The notes beneath the pieces were generated by a model. It worked only from the letters and a program-made list of their open reading frames with translations, did no database searches and was not told where the DNA came from. From AC-32 sp035473395 (GTDB lineage: Bacteria; Actinomycetota; Thermoleophilia; Gaiellales; Gaiellaceae): DNA of 24,962 bases. The position numbers were made by a program, and so were the translations under genes. This document shows positions 7,295 to 16,264 of the stretch, piece after piece. Every line of letters begins with the position of its first letter. The first letter of the stretch is position 1. The stretch covers positions 1 through 24,962 of the forward strand of contig DATIOF010000095.1 in NCBI GenBank assembly GCA_035473395.1. The letters run 5' to 3'.

Positions 7295-8070
7295 GCCGTC
7301 TCCTCGAGGAACGGGAGCACGAGGGCCTCGAACTCGCGCGGGCGCTCCATGCTCGGTACGTGCGCTGTGGCCGCGATGGTGGCGAGGCGCGCTCCCGGAA
7401 TCTCGGCCGCCAGGCGCTCGGCGATCGCAAGCATGTCGGGCTGGTCCTCGACGCCGGCGAGGACGAGCGTCGGCACCCGCACGTCACCGAGGCGCTGCGG
7501 CAGGTCGTCGACGAGCAACTCCTCCTCGTCCTCCTCGATCCCGGCCTGCAGCTCGTAGGCTCGCCGTTGCATCGCGGCCACGCGGGCCCGAACCGCGGGA
7601 TCGACCTGGTCGGGACTGCGGCCCGGTCCGTCGACCCAGGTGCGCATGCTTACCTCGACCGCGCCGTCCAGGTCGCCGGCCTCGAAGGCCGCCTCCTCGG
7701 CCGCCCACTGCGCTCGCAGTCCCTCCGACCACTCGTGCCCCGGAAACCCCGGCGCGACGAGGACGAGGGCCGAGACGAGCTCGGGCCGCGCCAGCGCGAC
7801 CTCGAGCGCGACCCGTCCGCCGAGCGAGACGCCGATCAGACCGGTCGGCCCGAACCCTTGCTGCTCGATGGCCTCGATCACGTCGCGAGCGTGCGAGAAC
7901 GGCCCGGGCTCGAGCGGCGTGCGGCCGAAGCCGCGCAGGTCGACCCGCAGCAGCCGGCGCGAACGCGACCAGGGCTCCCACTGCTCGTCCCACATGCGGC
8001 TGTCGCAGATGCCCTCGTGCACGAGCACGAGCTCCGGCCCCTCGCCGGCAACCTCCGCGTAGATCGCCAC
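7291..8070 (-). CDS. Alpha/beta-fold hydrolase of unknown substrate
   Basis: A 259-residue alpha/beta hydrolase. LVLVHEG at 14-20 leads to the oxyanion region, the nucleophile elbow GVSLGG puts Ser82 in place, Asp209 (LAGVEDQPD) is the likely acid, and His237 (ATAHVPSMERP) completes the triad. A lid or cap region lies at about 110-195. Overall style is that of 3-oxoadipate enol-lactonase (PcaD)-like proteins. The GTG start lies 9 nt after the tal stop and the gene overlaps pgi, so it is embedded in the sugar-phosphate operon. Because no 6-phosphogluconolactonase gene is present here, a lactonase role is an attractive but untested idea. Confidence 0.8.
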   Translation of the reverse strand: MAIYAEVAGEGPELVLVHEGICDSRMWDEQWEPWSRSRRLLRVDLRGFGRTPLEPGPFSHARDVIEAIEQQGFGPTGLIGVSLGGRVALEVALARPELVSALVLVAPGFPGHEWSEGLRAQWAAEEAAFEAGDLDGAVEVSMRTWVDGPGRSPDQVDPAVRARVAAMQRRAYELQAGIEEDEEELLVDDLPQRLGDVRVPTLVLAGVEDQPDMLAIAERLAAEIPGARLATIAATAHVPSMERPREFEALVLPFLEETA

Positions 8071-8079
8071 GCGGCGGGC

Positions 8080-9186
8080 CTAGGCCGAGACGAGCTCGCC
8101 GCGCTTGGCCTGGACGCCGTCGAGCAGCTCGCGGAACGAGTCCGAGAACTTCTCGACGCCTTCCTGCTCGAGCGTGACGACAACGTCGTCGTAGTCGACT
8201 CCCGCCTCGGCGATCCGGTCGAAGACGCGCTGCGCCTCGTCGACGTCACGCGCCAGCGTGAGAGCCACCTCGCCGTGATCCTGGAAGGCCTCGATCGTCT
8301 CCTCGGGCATCGTGTTCACGGTCTCGGAGCCGATCAGCTCTTCGACGTAGAGCACGTCACGGTAGGCCGGGTTCTTGGTCGAGGTGGAGGCCCAGAGGCA
8401 GCGTTGCGCGCGAGCACCCTTTGCGTGGAGCGCGTCCCAGCGCTCGCCCGAGAAGAGCTCCTGATAGCGCTGGTAGGCGAGCTTCGCGTTCGCCACCGCG
8501 AGCTTGCCCTTCAGCTCGTCTGGTGCACCGACCTCGTCGAGCCTGCGATCGGCCTCGGTGTCCACGCGCGAGACGAAGAAGCTCGCCACGGACGCGACCG
8601 AGCCCGGATCGCCGCCGCTCTCGACCAGCCGCTCGAGCCCGCGCAGGTACGCCTCGACGACCTCGACGTAGCGCTGCAGCGAGAAGATCAGCGTGACGTT
8701 GATCGGACGGCCGCGCGCGATCATCTCCTCGATCGCCGGCAGCCCGTCCTTCGTCGCCGGGATTTTGACGAAGCAGTTCGGCTTGTCGACCAGCTCGTGG
8801 AGCCGCTGCGCCTCGGCGATCGTGGCGTCGGTGTCGAAGGCGTAGTTCGGGTCGACCTCGATCGAGACCCAGCCGTCCTGGCCCTTGCCGCCGTCCCAGA
8901 CCGGGCGCAGCAGGTCGCAGGCGTTCTGGACGTCCTGGACGGCCAGCTTGAGGAAGACCTCCTTCGGGTCGTCCTCGTGGGCAAGCACCTCGCGCAGCTG
9001 CTCGTCGTAGGCGTCGCCCTCGGCGATCGCCTTCTGGAAGATCGTCGGATTCGAGGTGATGCCGACGACGGCGTCCTCTTCCATCATCCGGGCGAGTTTC
9101 CCGCTCTGGAGCAGCTGCCGCGAGAGGTAGTCGATCCAGACGCTCTGGCCGAGCTCGCTGAGCTCGTGAAGTCGTGAGTTAGCCAT
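8080..9186 (-). CDS. tal: Transaldolase
   Basis: A 368-residue transaldolase (long bacterial TalB-like class found in actinobacteria and in Tal-PGI fusions) that transfers dihydroxyacetone units between sugar phosphates in the non-oxidative branch. SVWIDYLSR is at 15-23, GITSNPTIFQKAI at 42-54, and the Schiff-base lysine is Lys141 in CFVKIPATKDG. SFFVSRVDTEADRRLD and the C-terminal TVNTMPEETIEAF segment are also typical. The ATG at 9184-9186 is preferred: it sits inside the end of rpiB (8-nt overlap) behind an AAAGGGAGA Shine-Dalgarno. The alternative upstream start only adds residues from within rpiB. Confidence 0.95.
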   Translation of the reverse strand: MANSRLHELSELGQSVWIDYLSRQLLQSGKLARMMEEDAVVGITSNPTIFQKAIAEGDAYDEQLREVLAHEDDPKEVFLKLAVQDVQNACDLLRPVWDGGKGQDGWVSIEVDPNYAFDTDATIAEAQRLHELVDKPNCFVKIPATKDGLPAIEEMIARGRPINVTLIFSLQRYVEVVEAYLRGLERLVESGGDPGSVASVASFFVSRVDTEADRRLDEVGAPDELKGKLAVANAKLAYQRYQELFSGERWDALHAKGARAQRCLWASTSTKNPAYRDVLYVEELIGSETVNTMPEETIEAFQDHGEVALTLARDVDEAQRVFDRIAEAGVDYDDVVVTLEQEGVEKFSDSFRELLDGVQAKRGELVSA

Positions 9187-9637
9187 AAGTGGTCTCCCTT
9201 TCCATCTCCTCGATCTTCTCAAGCCTGCGCACGTAACGGTCGCCACCGTCGAAGCGGGCGGCGAGGAACACTCGCGCCAGTTCGGCGGCCAGCTCAGCCC
9301 CGACGACCTCCGAGCCGAGGCAGAGCACGTTCATGTCGTCGTGCTCTACCCCCTGGTGCGCGGAATATGTGTCGTGGCAGATCGCCGCGCGGATCCCGGC
9401 CACCTTGTTGGCAGCGACCGCAGCGCCCACCCCTGACCCGCAGACGAACAGCGCGCGCTCGGCTTCGCCGCCGCGAATGGCCTCGGCGACCTCGCGCGCC
9501 TTGTCCGGATAGTCGATCCGCGGCTCCGGCTTGTCGGTGCCCAGATCGACCGTCTCGTGCCCGAGCGCTGCCAGTTCCTCCAGCAGCCGCTCGCGCAACT
9601 TGACGCCGCGGTGGTCGAAGGCAACCGCGACTCGCAT
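9179..9637 (-). CDS. rpiB: Ribose-5-phosphate isomerase B
   Basis: A 152-residue RpiB/LacAB-family isomerase converting ribose 5-phosphate and ribulose 5-phosphate. Asp8-His9 of AFDHRG, Cys66 in VCGSGVG, and His99 in the EHDDMNVLCLG segment match the E. coli RpiB numbering, so this is the cysteine-type enzyme. Asn100 of E. coli is Asp here, and Ser68 replaces Thr68. It is the first gene of the minus-strand operon. Its ATG lies 19 nt from the tkt start on the other strand, and a TAACGT box 8 nt upstream suggests a leaderless transcript. Confidence 0.93.
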   Translation of the reverse strand: MRVAVAFDHRGVKLRERLLEELAALGHETVDLGTDKPEPRIDYPDKAREVAEAIRGGEAERALFVCGSGVGAAVAANKVAGIRAAICHDTYSAHQGVEHDDMNVLCLGSEVVGAELAAELARVFLAARFDGGDRYVRRLEKIEEMERETTYG

Positions 9638-9644
9638 GGACCGT

Positions 9645-9651
9645 TACGTTA
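9645..9651. promoter_or_regulatory. Overlapping divergent -10 boxes for rpiB and tkt
   Basis: Only 19 nt separate the two start codons. On the plus strand TACGTT (9645-9650) lies 6 nt before the tkt ATG. On the minus strand TAACGT (9646-9651) lies 8 nt before the rpiB ATG. Both fit TANNNT at leaderless spacing and share five base pairs, so RNA polymerase could serve only one direction at a time. No convincing -35 is visible on either side, and any would lie inside the opposing gene. Confidence 0.5.
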
Positions 9652-9656
9652 CCCGC

Positions 9657-11498
9657 ATGGAAGGGCCTGAGCTCTGGCGTGAGCTGGGACAGCAGCTGCG
9701 GGTCGACTCGATCCGCGCCGCGAACGTGACCAAGTCCGGCCACCCGACCTCGTCGATGTCCGCGGCCGACCTGATGGCCGTCCTGCTGGCCAAGTACCTG
9801 CGTTACGACTTCGACGAGCCGGACAACCCGGCGAACGACCACCTGATCTTCTCGAAGGGCCACGCCTCGCCGCTGCTCTACTCGATGTACAAGGCGGCCG
9901 GGGCGATCAGCGACGAGGAGCTGCTCACTTTCCGCGTCTTCGGCTCCCGGTTGCAGGGCCACCCGACTCCGGCGATCCCGTGGGTCGACGTCGCCACCGG
10001 TTCCCTCGGCCAGGGGCTGCCGTTCTCGGTCGGGATCGGGCTCGCCGGCAAGCGGCTCGACCAGCTGCCCTACCGCATCTGGTGCCTCTGCGGCGACAGC
10101 GAGATGGCCGAGGGCTCGATGTGGGAAGCCTTCGAGCACGCGGCCTTCTACGCGCTCGACAACCTGACCGCGATCATCGACGTGAACAAGTGGGGCCAGC
10201 GCGGCGAGACGATGCACGGCTGGGACCTCGACTCCTACGCAAACCGCGCCAAGGCCTTCGGCTGGCACACGATCGAGATCGACGGCCATGACGTCGAGGC
10301 GATCGACGAGGCGTTCGGCGAGGCGGCCGCGCAGCAGGGCCAGCCCACCGTGATCGTGGCGCACACGCTCAAGGGCAAGGGCGTCAAGGAGGTCGAGGAC
10401 AAGCCGAACTGGCACGGCAAGGCGCTCGACCATCCCGCGGAGGCGATCGCGGAGCTCGGCGGCGAGCGCAACATCCTCGTCGAGGTCGCCAGGCCGGAGG
10501 CCGCGGAGCCGCATCGCTTCGAGGTGAGCGGCGGCGAGGCGCCGACGTGGGAGCTCGGCGACGAGGTGGCGACCCGGCGTGCCTACGGCGACGCGTTGGC
10601 GGCGCTCGGCTCGGCGCGGGGCGACGTGGTGGCGCTTGACGGCGAGGTCTCGAACTCGACCTTCGCCGAGATCTTCCGCGACGCCCACCGCGACCGCTAC
10701 TTCGAGATGTACATCGCCGAACAGCAGATGATCGCCTCGGCGGTCGGGCTCCAGGTGCGCAAGTGGGTCCCGTTCGCGTCCACGTTCGCGGCCTTCCTCA
10801 GCCGCGCCTACGACTTCATCCGCATGGCCGCGATCAGCCAGGCGAACATCCGCCTCTGCGGCTCGCACGCCGGCGTCTCGATCGGCGAGGACGGGCCCTC
10901 GCAGATGGCGCTCGAGGACCTCGCCATGATCCGCGCCGTCCACGGCTCGACCGTGCTCTACCCGTGTGACGCGAACCAGACCGCGAAGCTGGTCGCCGAG
11001 ATGGCCGACCGTGACGGGATCGTCTACATGCGAACGACGCGCGCGGCCACACCGGTCGTCTACGGCGCCGGCGAGGACTTCCCGGTTGGCGGCTCTCGGG
11101 TGCTACGCGAAGGCGACGACCTGGCGATCGTGGCCGCGGGGATCACGCTGCACGAGTCGTTGAAGGCGGCCGAGGAGCTCGCCGGCGAAGGGATCGAGGC
11201 GCGCGTGATCGACCTCTACTCGGTCAAGCCGGTCGACGGTGAGACGCTACGAGCCGCGGCCGAGGCGACCGGCGGGCGGATCCTGACCGTCGAGGACCAC
11301 TGGCCCGAGGGCGGGATCGGCGACGCGGTGCTGGAAGCGCTTTCCGACGGCGACTCTCCGGCGCGCGTGGTGCGCCTGGCGGTGCGCGACATGCCGGGCT
11401 CGGGCAAGCCCGCCGAGCTGCTGGCCGCGGCGGGGATCGACGCCGAGCACATCGCCGCAGCCGCTCGCTCGCTCGTCGGCTCGACCGTCAGCGCCTAG
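9657..11498 (+). CDS. tkt: Transketolase
   Basis: A 613-residue thiamine-diphosphate enzyme moving two-carbon units between ketose donors and aldose acceptors. SGHPTSSMSAAD is at 27-38, SKGHASPLLY at 66-75, the ThDP/metal motif GDSEMAEGSMWEA at 146-158, and the C-terminal half carries the YIAEQQMIASAVG glutamate region and CGSHAGVSIGEDGPSQ. Length and residues (DVATGSLGQGL, YRIWCLCGDSEM) resemble the animal-type class rather than the 660-residue E. coli TktA class. The ATG at 9657 fits the -10 box; an in-frame ATG at 9636 would overlap the rpiB start. Its stop shares the palindrome CTAG with the convergent kinase gene. Confidence 0.95.
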   Translation: MEGPELWRELGQQLRVDSIRAANVTKSGHPTSSMSAADLMAVLLAKYLRYDFDEPDNPANDHLIFSKGHASPLLYSMYKAAGAISDEELLTFRVFGSRLQGHPTPAIPWVDVATGSLGQGLPFSVGIGLAGKRLDQLPYRIWCLCGDSEMAEGSMWEAFEHAAFYALDNLTAIIDVNKWGQRGETMHGWDLDSYANRAKAFGWHTIEIDGHDVEAIDEAFGEAAAQQGQPTVIVAHTLKGKGVKEVEDKPNWHGKALDHPAEAIAELGGERNILVEVARPEAAEPHRFEVSGGEAPTWELGDEVATRRAYGDALAALGSARGDVVALDGEVSNSTFAEIFRDAHRDRYFEMYIAEQQMIASAVGLQVRKWVPFASTFAAFLSRAYDFIRMAAISQANIRLCGSHAGVSIGEDGPSQMALEDLAMIRAVHGSTVLYPCDANQTAKLVAEMADRDGIVYMRTTRAATPVVYGAGEDFPVGGSRVLREGDDLAIVAAGITLHESLKAAEELAGEGIEARVIDLYSVKPVDGETLRAAAEATGGRILTVEDHWPEGGIGDAVLEALSDGDSPARVVRLAVRDMPGSGKPAELLAAAGIDAEHIAAAARSLVGSTVSA

Positions 11499-12820
11499 AA
11501 CAGCCGCTTATAGAGCTCGCGCTGGCGTTCGCGCGCCGCCGCGTAGATCTCGGTGCGCCGAGCGTCGGGCTCGTACGCTCGGCCGAGCGGCGCGGCCTCC
11601 GGCTCTACTCCGAGCCGCTCCAGGGCGTGAACCGCGGCGCCGCGCGCCGAGCCCTCCGGCACGGCCGAGGCGGTGACCGGCCGGCCGAGCACGTCGGCGA
11701 AGAGCTGGATCCACCACTCGTTCTCGAGCAGCGCATGCCCGGTCGCCACGACCTCCCGCACCTCGGGCAGCGAGTCGGCGATCTCGGCCAGCCGATAGGC
11801 GACGCCCTCGAGACCGGCCTGCAGCAGGTCGTCCGCGTCGACACCGAAGGTCAGCCCGGCGATCGTGCCGGTGGCGCGCGAGTTCCAACCCGGGCTGCGC
11901 TCCCCGCCCAGCAAGGGCAGGAAGGTCAGGCCGTGCCCGTCTGGCTCGCGCGGCGTCACCGTCTCCAGCCGCAGCGTCCGCTCGAGCCACGCGTAGAGGT
12001 TGCCGCCGTCGGAGACCGCGCCGCCCTCGACGACTCGGCCGTCGTCGGCGAAGTAGCAGAAGAGCCCGTCTCGCGGGCTCGGCTCGGCCTCGTGCAGAAC
12101 GCGGTAGGCGCCGGACGTGCCGACCATCAGCGCCGCTCGCTCACGCGTCGTGCAGCCGGCGCCGAGGTTCGAGCAGGCGCCGTCGCCGAGCGGCGGGAAC
12201 ATCGAGCCCGCGGGCTCGTCGTCGATCGGAGGCAACAGACGCTCGTCCACACCGAGGGTCTCGAGCAGCACGCCGTCCCAGGCTCGCGCGCGCAGGTCGA
12301 GCAGGCCTGAGCCGGACGCGGTCGACAGCGTCGTCCGCAGCTCGCCCGTCAGCCGCAGGAAGAGGTAGTCCGCAAAGGAGACGATGCGCCGCGCCTGGTC
12401 GAGCGTGCCCTGCTCTTGCAGCCAGGCGAGCTTGGCCGGCCAGTAGCTCGGGTGCAGGAAACACCCCGTGCGAGCGTGGACAGCGGCCGGGTCGAGGCGT
12501 GCTCGCAGCTCCTCCGCCTGGGCGACCGAGCGCCGGTCTTGCCAGAGGAGGACAGGCGTCAGCGGCCGCTCCTTCTGGTCGAGCAGGAGCAGGCTGTGCC
12601 AGAAGCACGAGATTCCGGTGGCATCGCCTCCAGCGCCGGCCTCGGCCAGCACGGCCTCGCCCGCGCGCACGAGCTCGCCGGGGTCGAGCTCCATCGCGCC
12701 GCCGTAGCCGTGGCGCGCTTCGTAGCCCCTGCGAGCAGGCTCGCCGACCTCGCGACCGCGCTCGTCGTACGCGCAGGCGCGGGTCGAAGAGCTGCCGACG
12801 TCCAGCGCGAGCACCCGCAT
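11495..12820 (-). CDS. FGGY-family carbohydrate kinase, probable gluconokinase
   Basis: A 441-residue sugar kinase. The N-terminal phosphate loop LALDVGSSSTRACAYD is at 4-19, LWQDRRS at about 91-97, TGCFLHPSYWPAKLAWL at about 117-133, and the FGGY C-terminal domain contains GVAYRLAEIAD, TGHALLENEWW and GSARGAAVHAL. The HPSYWPAKL-type segment is typical of FGGY gluconokinases, which make 6-phosphogluconate, the substrate of Gnd encoded nearby; this supports but does not prove the substrate. Xylulokinase or another pentulose kinase is the alternative. The start lies 11 nt from the divergent ABC-F start, and the stop overlaps the tkt stop. Confidence 0.82.
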   Translation of the reverse strand: MRVLALDVGSSSTRACAYDERGREVGEPARRGYEARHGYGGAMELDPGELVRAGEAVLAEAGAGGDATGISCFWHSLLLLDQKERPLTPVLLWQDRRSVAQAEELRARLDPAAVHARTGCFLHPSYWPAKLAWLQEQGTLDQARRIVSFADYLFLRLTGELRTTLSTASGSGLLDLRARAWDGVLLETLGVDERLLPPIDDEPAGSMFPPLGDGACSNLGAGCTTRERAALMVGTSGAYRVLHEAEPSPRDGLFCYFADDGRVVEGGAVSDGGNLYAWLERTLRLETVTPREPDGHGLTFLPLLGGERSPGWNSRATGTIAGLTFGVDADDLLQAGLEGVAYRLAEIADSLPEVREVVATGHALLENEWWIQLFADVLGRPVTASAVPEGSARGAAVHALERLGVEPEAAPLGRAYEPDARRTEIYAAARERQRELYKRLF

Positions 12821-12825
12821 ACGCT
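12820..12825 (+). promoter_or_regulatory. Putative -10 box for the ABC-F gene (leaderless)
   Basis: TACGCT ends 6 nt before the ATG at 12832 and overlaps the start codon of the divergent kinase. This is the TANNNT-N6-start layout of actinobacterial leaderless genes. No Shine-Dalgarno precedes this ATG. Confidence 0.45.
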
Positions 12826-12831
12826 TAGAGC

Positions 12832-14699
<1,868 letters not shown>

Positions 14700-14703
<4 letters not shown>

Positions 14704-15500
14704 GTTCTCGCCCACTCGCGTGCCGCGCGGCGGTTCCGGAGCCAGATCCCGACGGCGATCGCGATCGGGGCGAGCACGATCAGCCCGAGCAGCGCGAGCG
14801 GCACGGCCCACCAGAGCGTGCTCGGCTTCGGCGTCGACACCGCCGGCTCGGGGGCCGGCGGGGCGACCGCCTTGCGAGCCTTCCGGCGTGACGACTTGGC
14901 CTTGGCGCGCGCGGCTTGCGCCTTCGCCTTGGCCTGGGCCTTCGCCGCGGTGGACAGGGACGGCGGACCGTGGAACCGCTTCGGCATCCAGTAGTCGACG
15001 CGCCACTTCCCGTCGTGGCCCTTGACGAGCTCGACGTCGGCCGTCATCGCCGACCAGCCGGAGCCCGGCTTCGGGAAGAGGAACACCTCCAATCCGACCA
15101 GCCCCCGGTAGGAGTACTGGACGTAGCTCCAGTCCCCGAGCCCACGGTCGGCGGCGGGGTACGGCACGACCGGAAGGTCGCCGTTCGCCCACTGCTTCCG
15201 CGTGAATCCCTCCCGCAGGCTCGGCGCCGAGATCTCCCAGGAGCGGCCGACATCCTTCCGGTCGACCGCCGTCAGGACGAACTGGCGCAGGACCCCGTGC
15301 ACGGCCTGCTGGTCCTGCTTCGTGAACGGCGCCTTCTTCGGCTGCGAGTTGTTCTCGTTCACGAGCGGGCCGTTGGCGTTGCCGGGGTTGCCGGGGCTGG
15401 AGAAATGGACGCCGAGGAAGATCAGCGGCGCGGCCACACCGAGGACGAATGCGACCTGGAGCAGCCGGCGGCGCCGGCGAGGTGAACTGACCAGACCCAC
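14700..15500 (-). CDS. Membrane-anchored protein of unknown function
   Basis: A 266-residue protein I do not recognise. An Arg-rich start (residues 8-12) precedes a membrane helix at about 13-33. A probable extracytoplasmic domain follows at about 55-178 (SWEISAPSLREGFTRKQW, WRVDYWMPKRFHGPP). Then come an Ala/Lys-rich low-complexity stretch at about 184-212, a Pro-rich spacer, and a second helix at about 230-252 with a basic tail. The ordered middle resembles small secreted NTF2-like or LolA-like domains, but this is a guess. It starts with GTG 21 nt before the ANTAR regulator stop, so the two may be co-transcribed. Its stop shares CTAG with the ABC-F gene. Confidence 0.72.
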
Positions 15501-15521
15501 GTCGTCATTCTGCCGACGGCG

Positions 15522-16094
15522 TCACTCCGATCGCTCGAAGGTAGCGACGACCGCCTCAGCGACGACCTTCATCGGCCGGCCGGAGACCTGGCTCGCCTTG
15601 CGCAGCCGCCCAAAGGCCTCCTGCTCGGTCAGTCCTTCGCGCTCCATCAGCAGGCCCTTCGCCCGCTCGATCGACTTGCGCGAGGCGAGCGCCTCGGCGA
15701 GCGAGTCGGCCTGTTCGCGGAGCGCAGCCAGCTCTTCGTGCCGTGCGCGCGCGGTGCGGATGGCGGGCAGCAGGTCCTGCTCGCGGAAGGGCTTGACCAG
15801 GTAGCCGAAGACGCCGGCCTCGATCGCGCGCGAGACGAGCTCCTCCTGGCCGTACGCGGTCAGCATCACGATCGGAATCGGGCGCTCATCGAGGATCCGC
15901 CGTGCCGCCTCGATCCCGTCCAGCCGCGGCATCTTCACGTCCAGCACTGCGAGGTCCGGTTGCTCGCTGCGCGCGAGCTCGACCGCCTCGAGGCCGTCCT
16001 TGGCCTCCGCGCAGACGTCGAAGCCGGCCCGCACGAGCAGCTCGCACAGGTCGAGCCTGATGATCGTCTCGTCTTCGGCGACCAGGATCCTCAT
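15522..16094 (-). CDS. Response regulator with ANTAR RNA-binding output domain (PdtaR/EutV-like)
   Basis: A 190-residue cytoplasmic regulator. The receiver domain at 1-117 has acidic residues Glu7-Asp8, phosphoacceptor Asp52 (LAVLDVKMP), Thr79 and Lys101 (LVKPF). A coiled-coil linker at about 118-138 leads into an ANTAR domain at about 125-185 (ASRKSIERAKGLLMEREGLTEQEAFGRLRKAS). ANTAR domains bind paired hairpins with 6-nt loops in mRNA leaders and prevent terminator formation. The partner kinase is encoded directly upstream. A TACGAT box 7 nt before the ATG suggests a leaderless transcript of its own. The glnII leader in this window is a candidate target. Confidence 0.93.
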   Translation of the reverse strand: MRILVAEDETIIRLDLCELLVRAGFDVCAEAKDGLEAVELARSEQPDLAVLDVKMPRLDGIEAARRILDERPIPIVMLTAYGQEELVSRAIEAGVFGYLVKPFREQDLLPAIRTARARHEELAALREQADSLAEALASRKSIERAKGLLMEREGLTEQEAFGRLRKASQVSGRPMKVVAEAVVATFERSE

Positions 16095-16101
16095 GGGGCG
16101 G

Positions 16102-16107
16102 ATCGTA
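16102..16107 (-). promoter_or_regulatory. Putative -10 box for the ANTAR regulator
   Basis: TACGAT on the minus strand ends 7 nt before the ATG at 16094. No Shine-Dalgarno is present. Spacing fits a leaderless mRNA. The -35 region is not recognisable. Confidence 0.42.
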
Positions 16108-16161
16108 GACCGCTCCCGACGCCGCGCCGCAGCCCGTTAGCTGTTCACGCGCGACACTTGA

Positions 16162-16261
16162 CGGGTCCCGACCCGCCCCCCTGCCATGGCGTCGAGCCTA
16201 CCGGCGGCGGGCGCGCGTGTCTGTCACGGGACCGTGCCGGAAGCGTGACGGCTTGTCCACA
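16162..16261. other. Inverted repeats in the kinase-regulator gap
   Basis: The 170-nt gap 16095-16264 holds no gene. It has a short palindrome, CGGGTC mirrored around two bases at 16162-16175. It also has a nested pair: CACGG/CCGTG at 16225-16236 inside GTCACG (16224-16229)/CGTGAC (16244-16249). A TTGTCCACA (DnaA-box-like) lies at 16253-16261, next to the kinase stop. The nested repeat could be a hairpin at the 3' end of the kinase mRNA or an operator; there is no T-tract. Confidence 0.35.
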
Positions 16262-16264
16262 GGC

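Noticed and set aside
11495..12820. Calling the FGGY kinase xylulokinase because it is next to transketolase.
   Set aside because: The TGCFLHPSYWPAKL-type segment is more like FGGY gluconokinases and fits gnd nearby; substrate left as probable.
16140..16264. Small ORF or sRNA gene in the gap between the kinase and regulator genes.
   Set aside because: No start with ribosome-binding site, no promoter and terminator pair recognised; only inverted repeats are visible.
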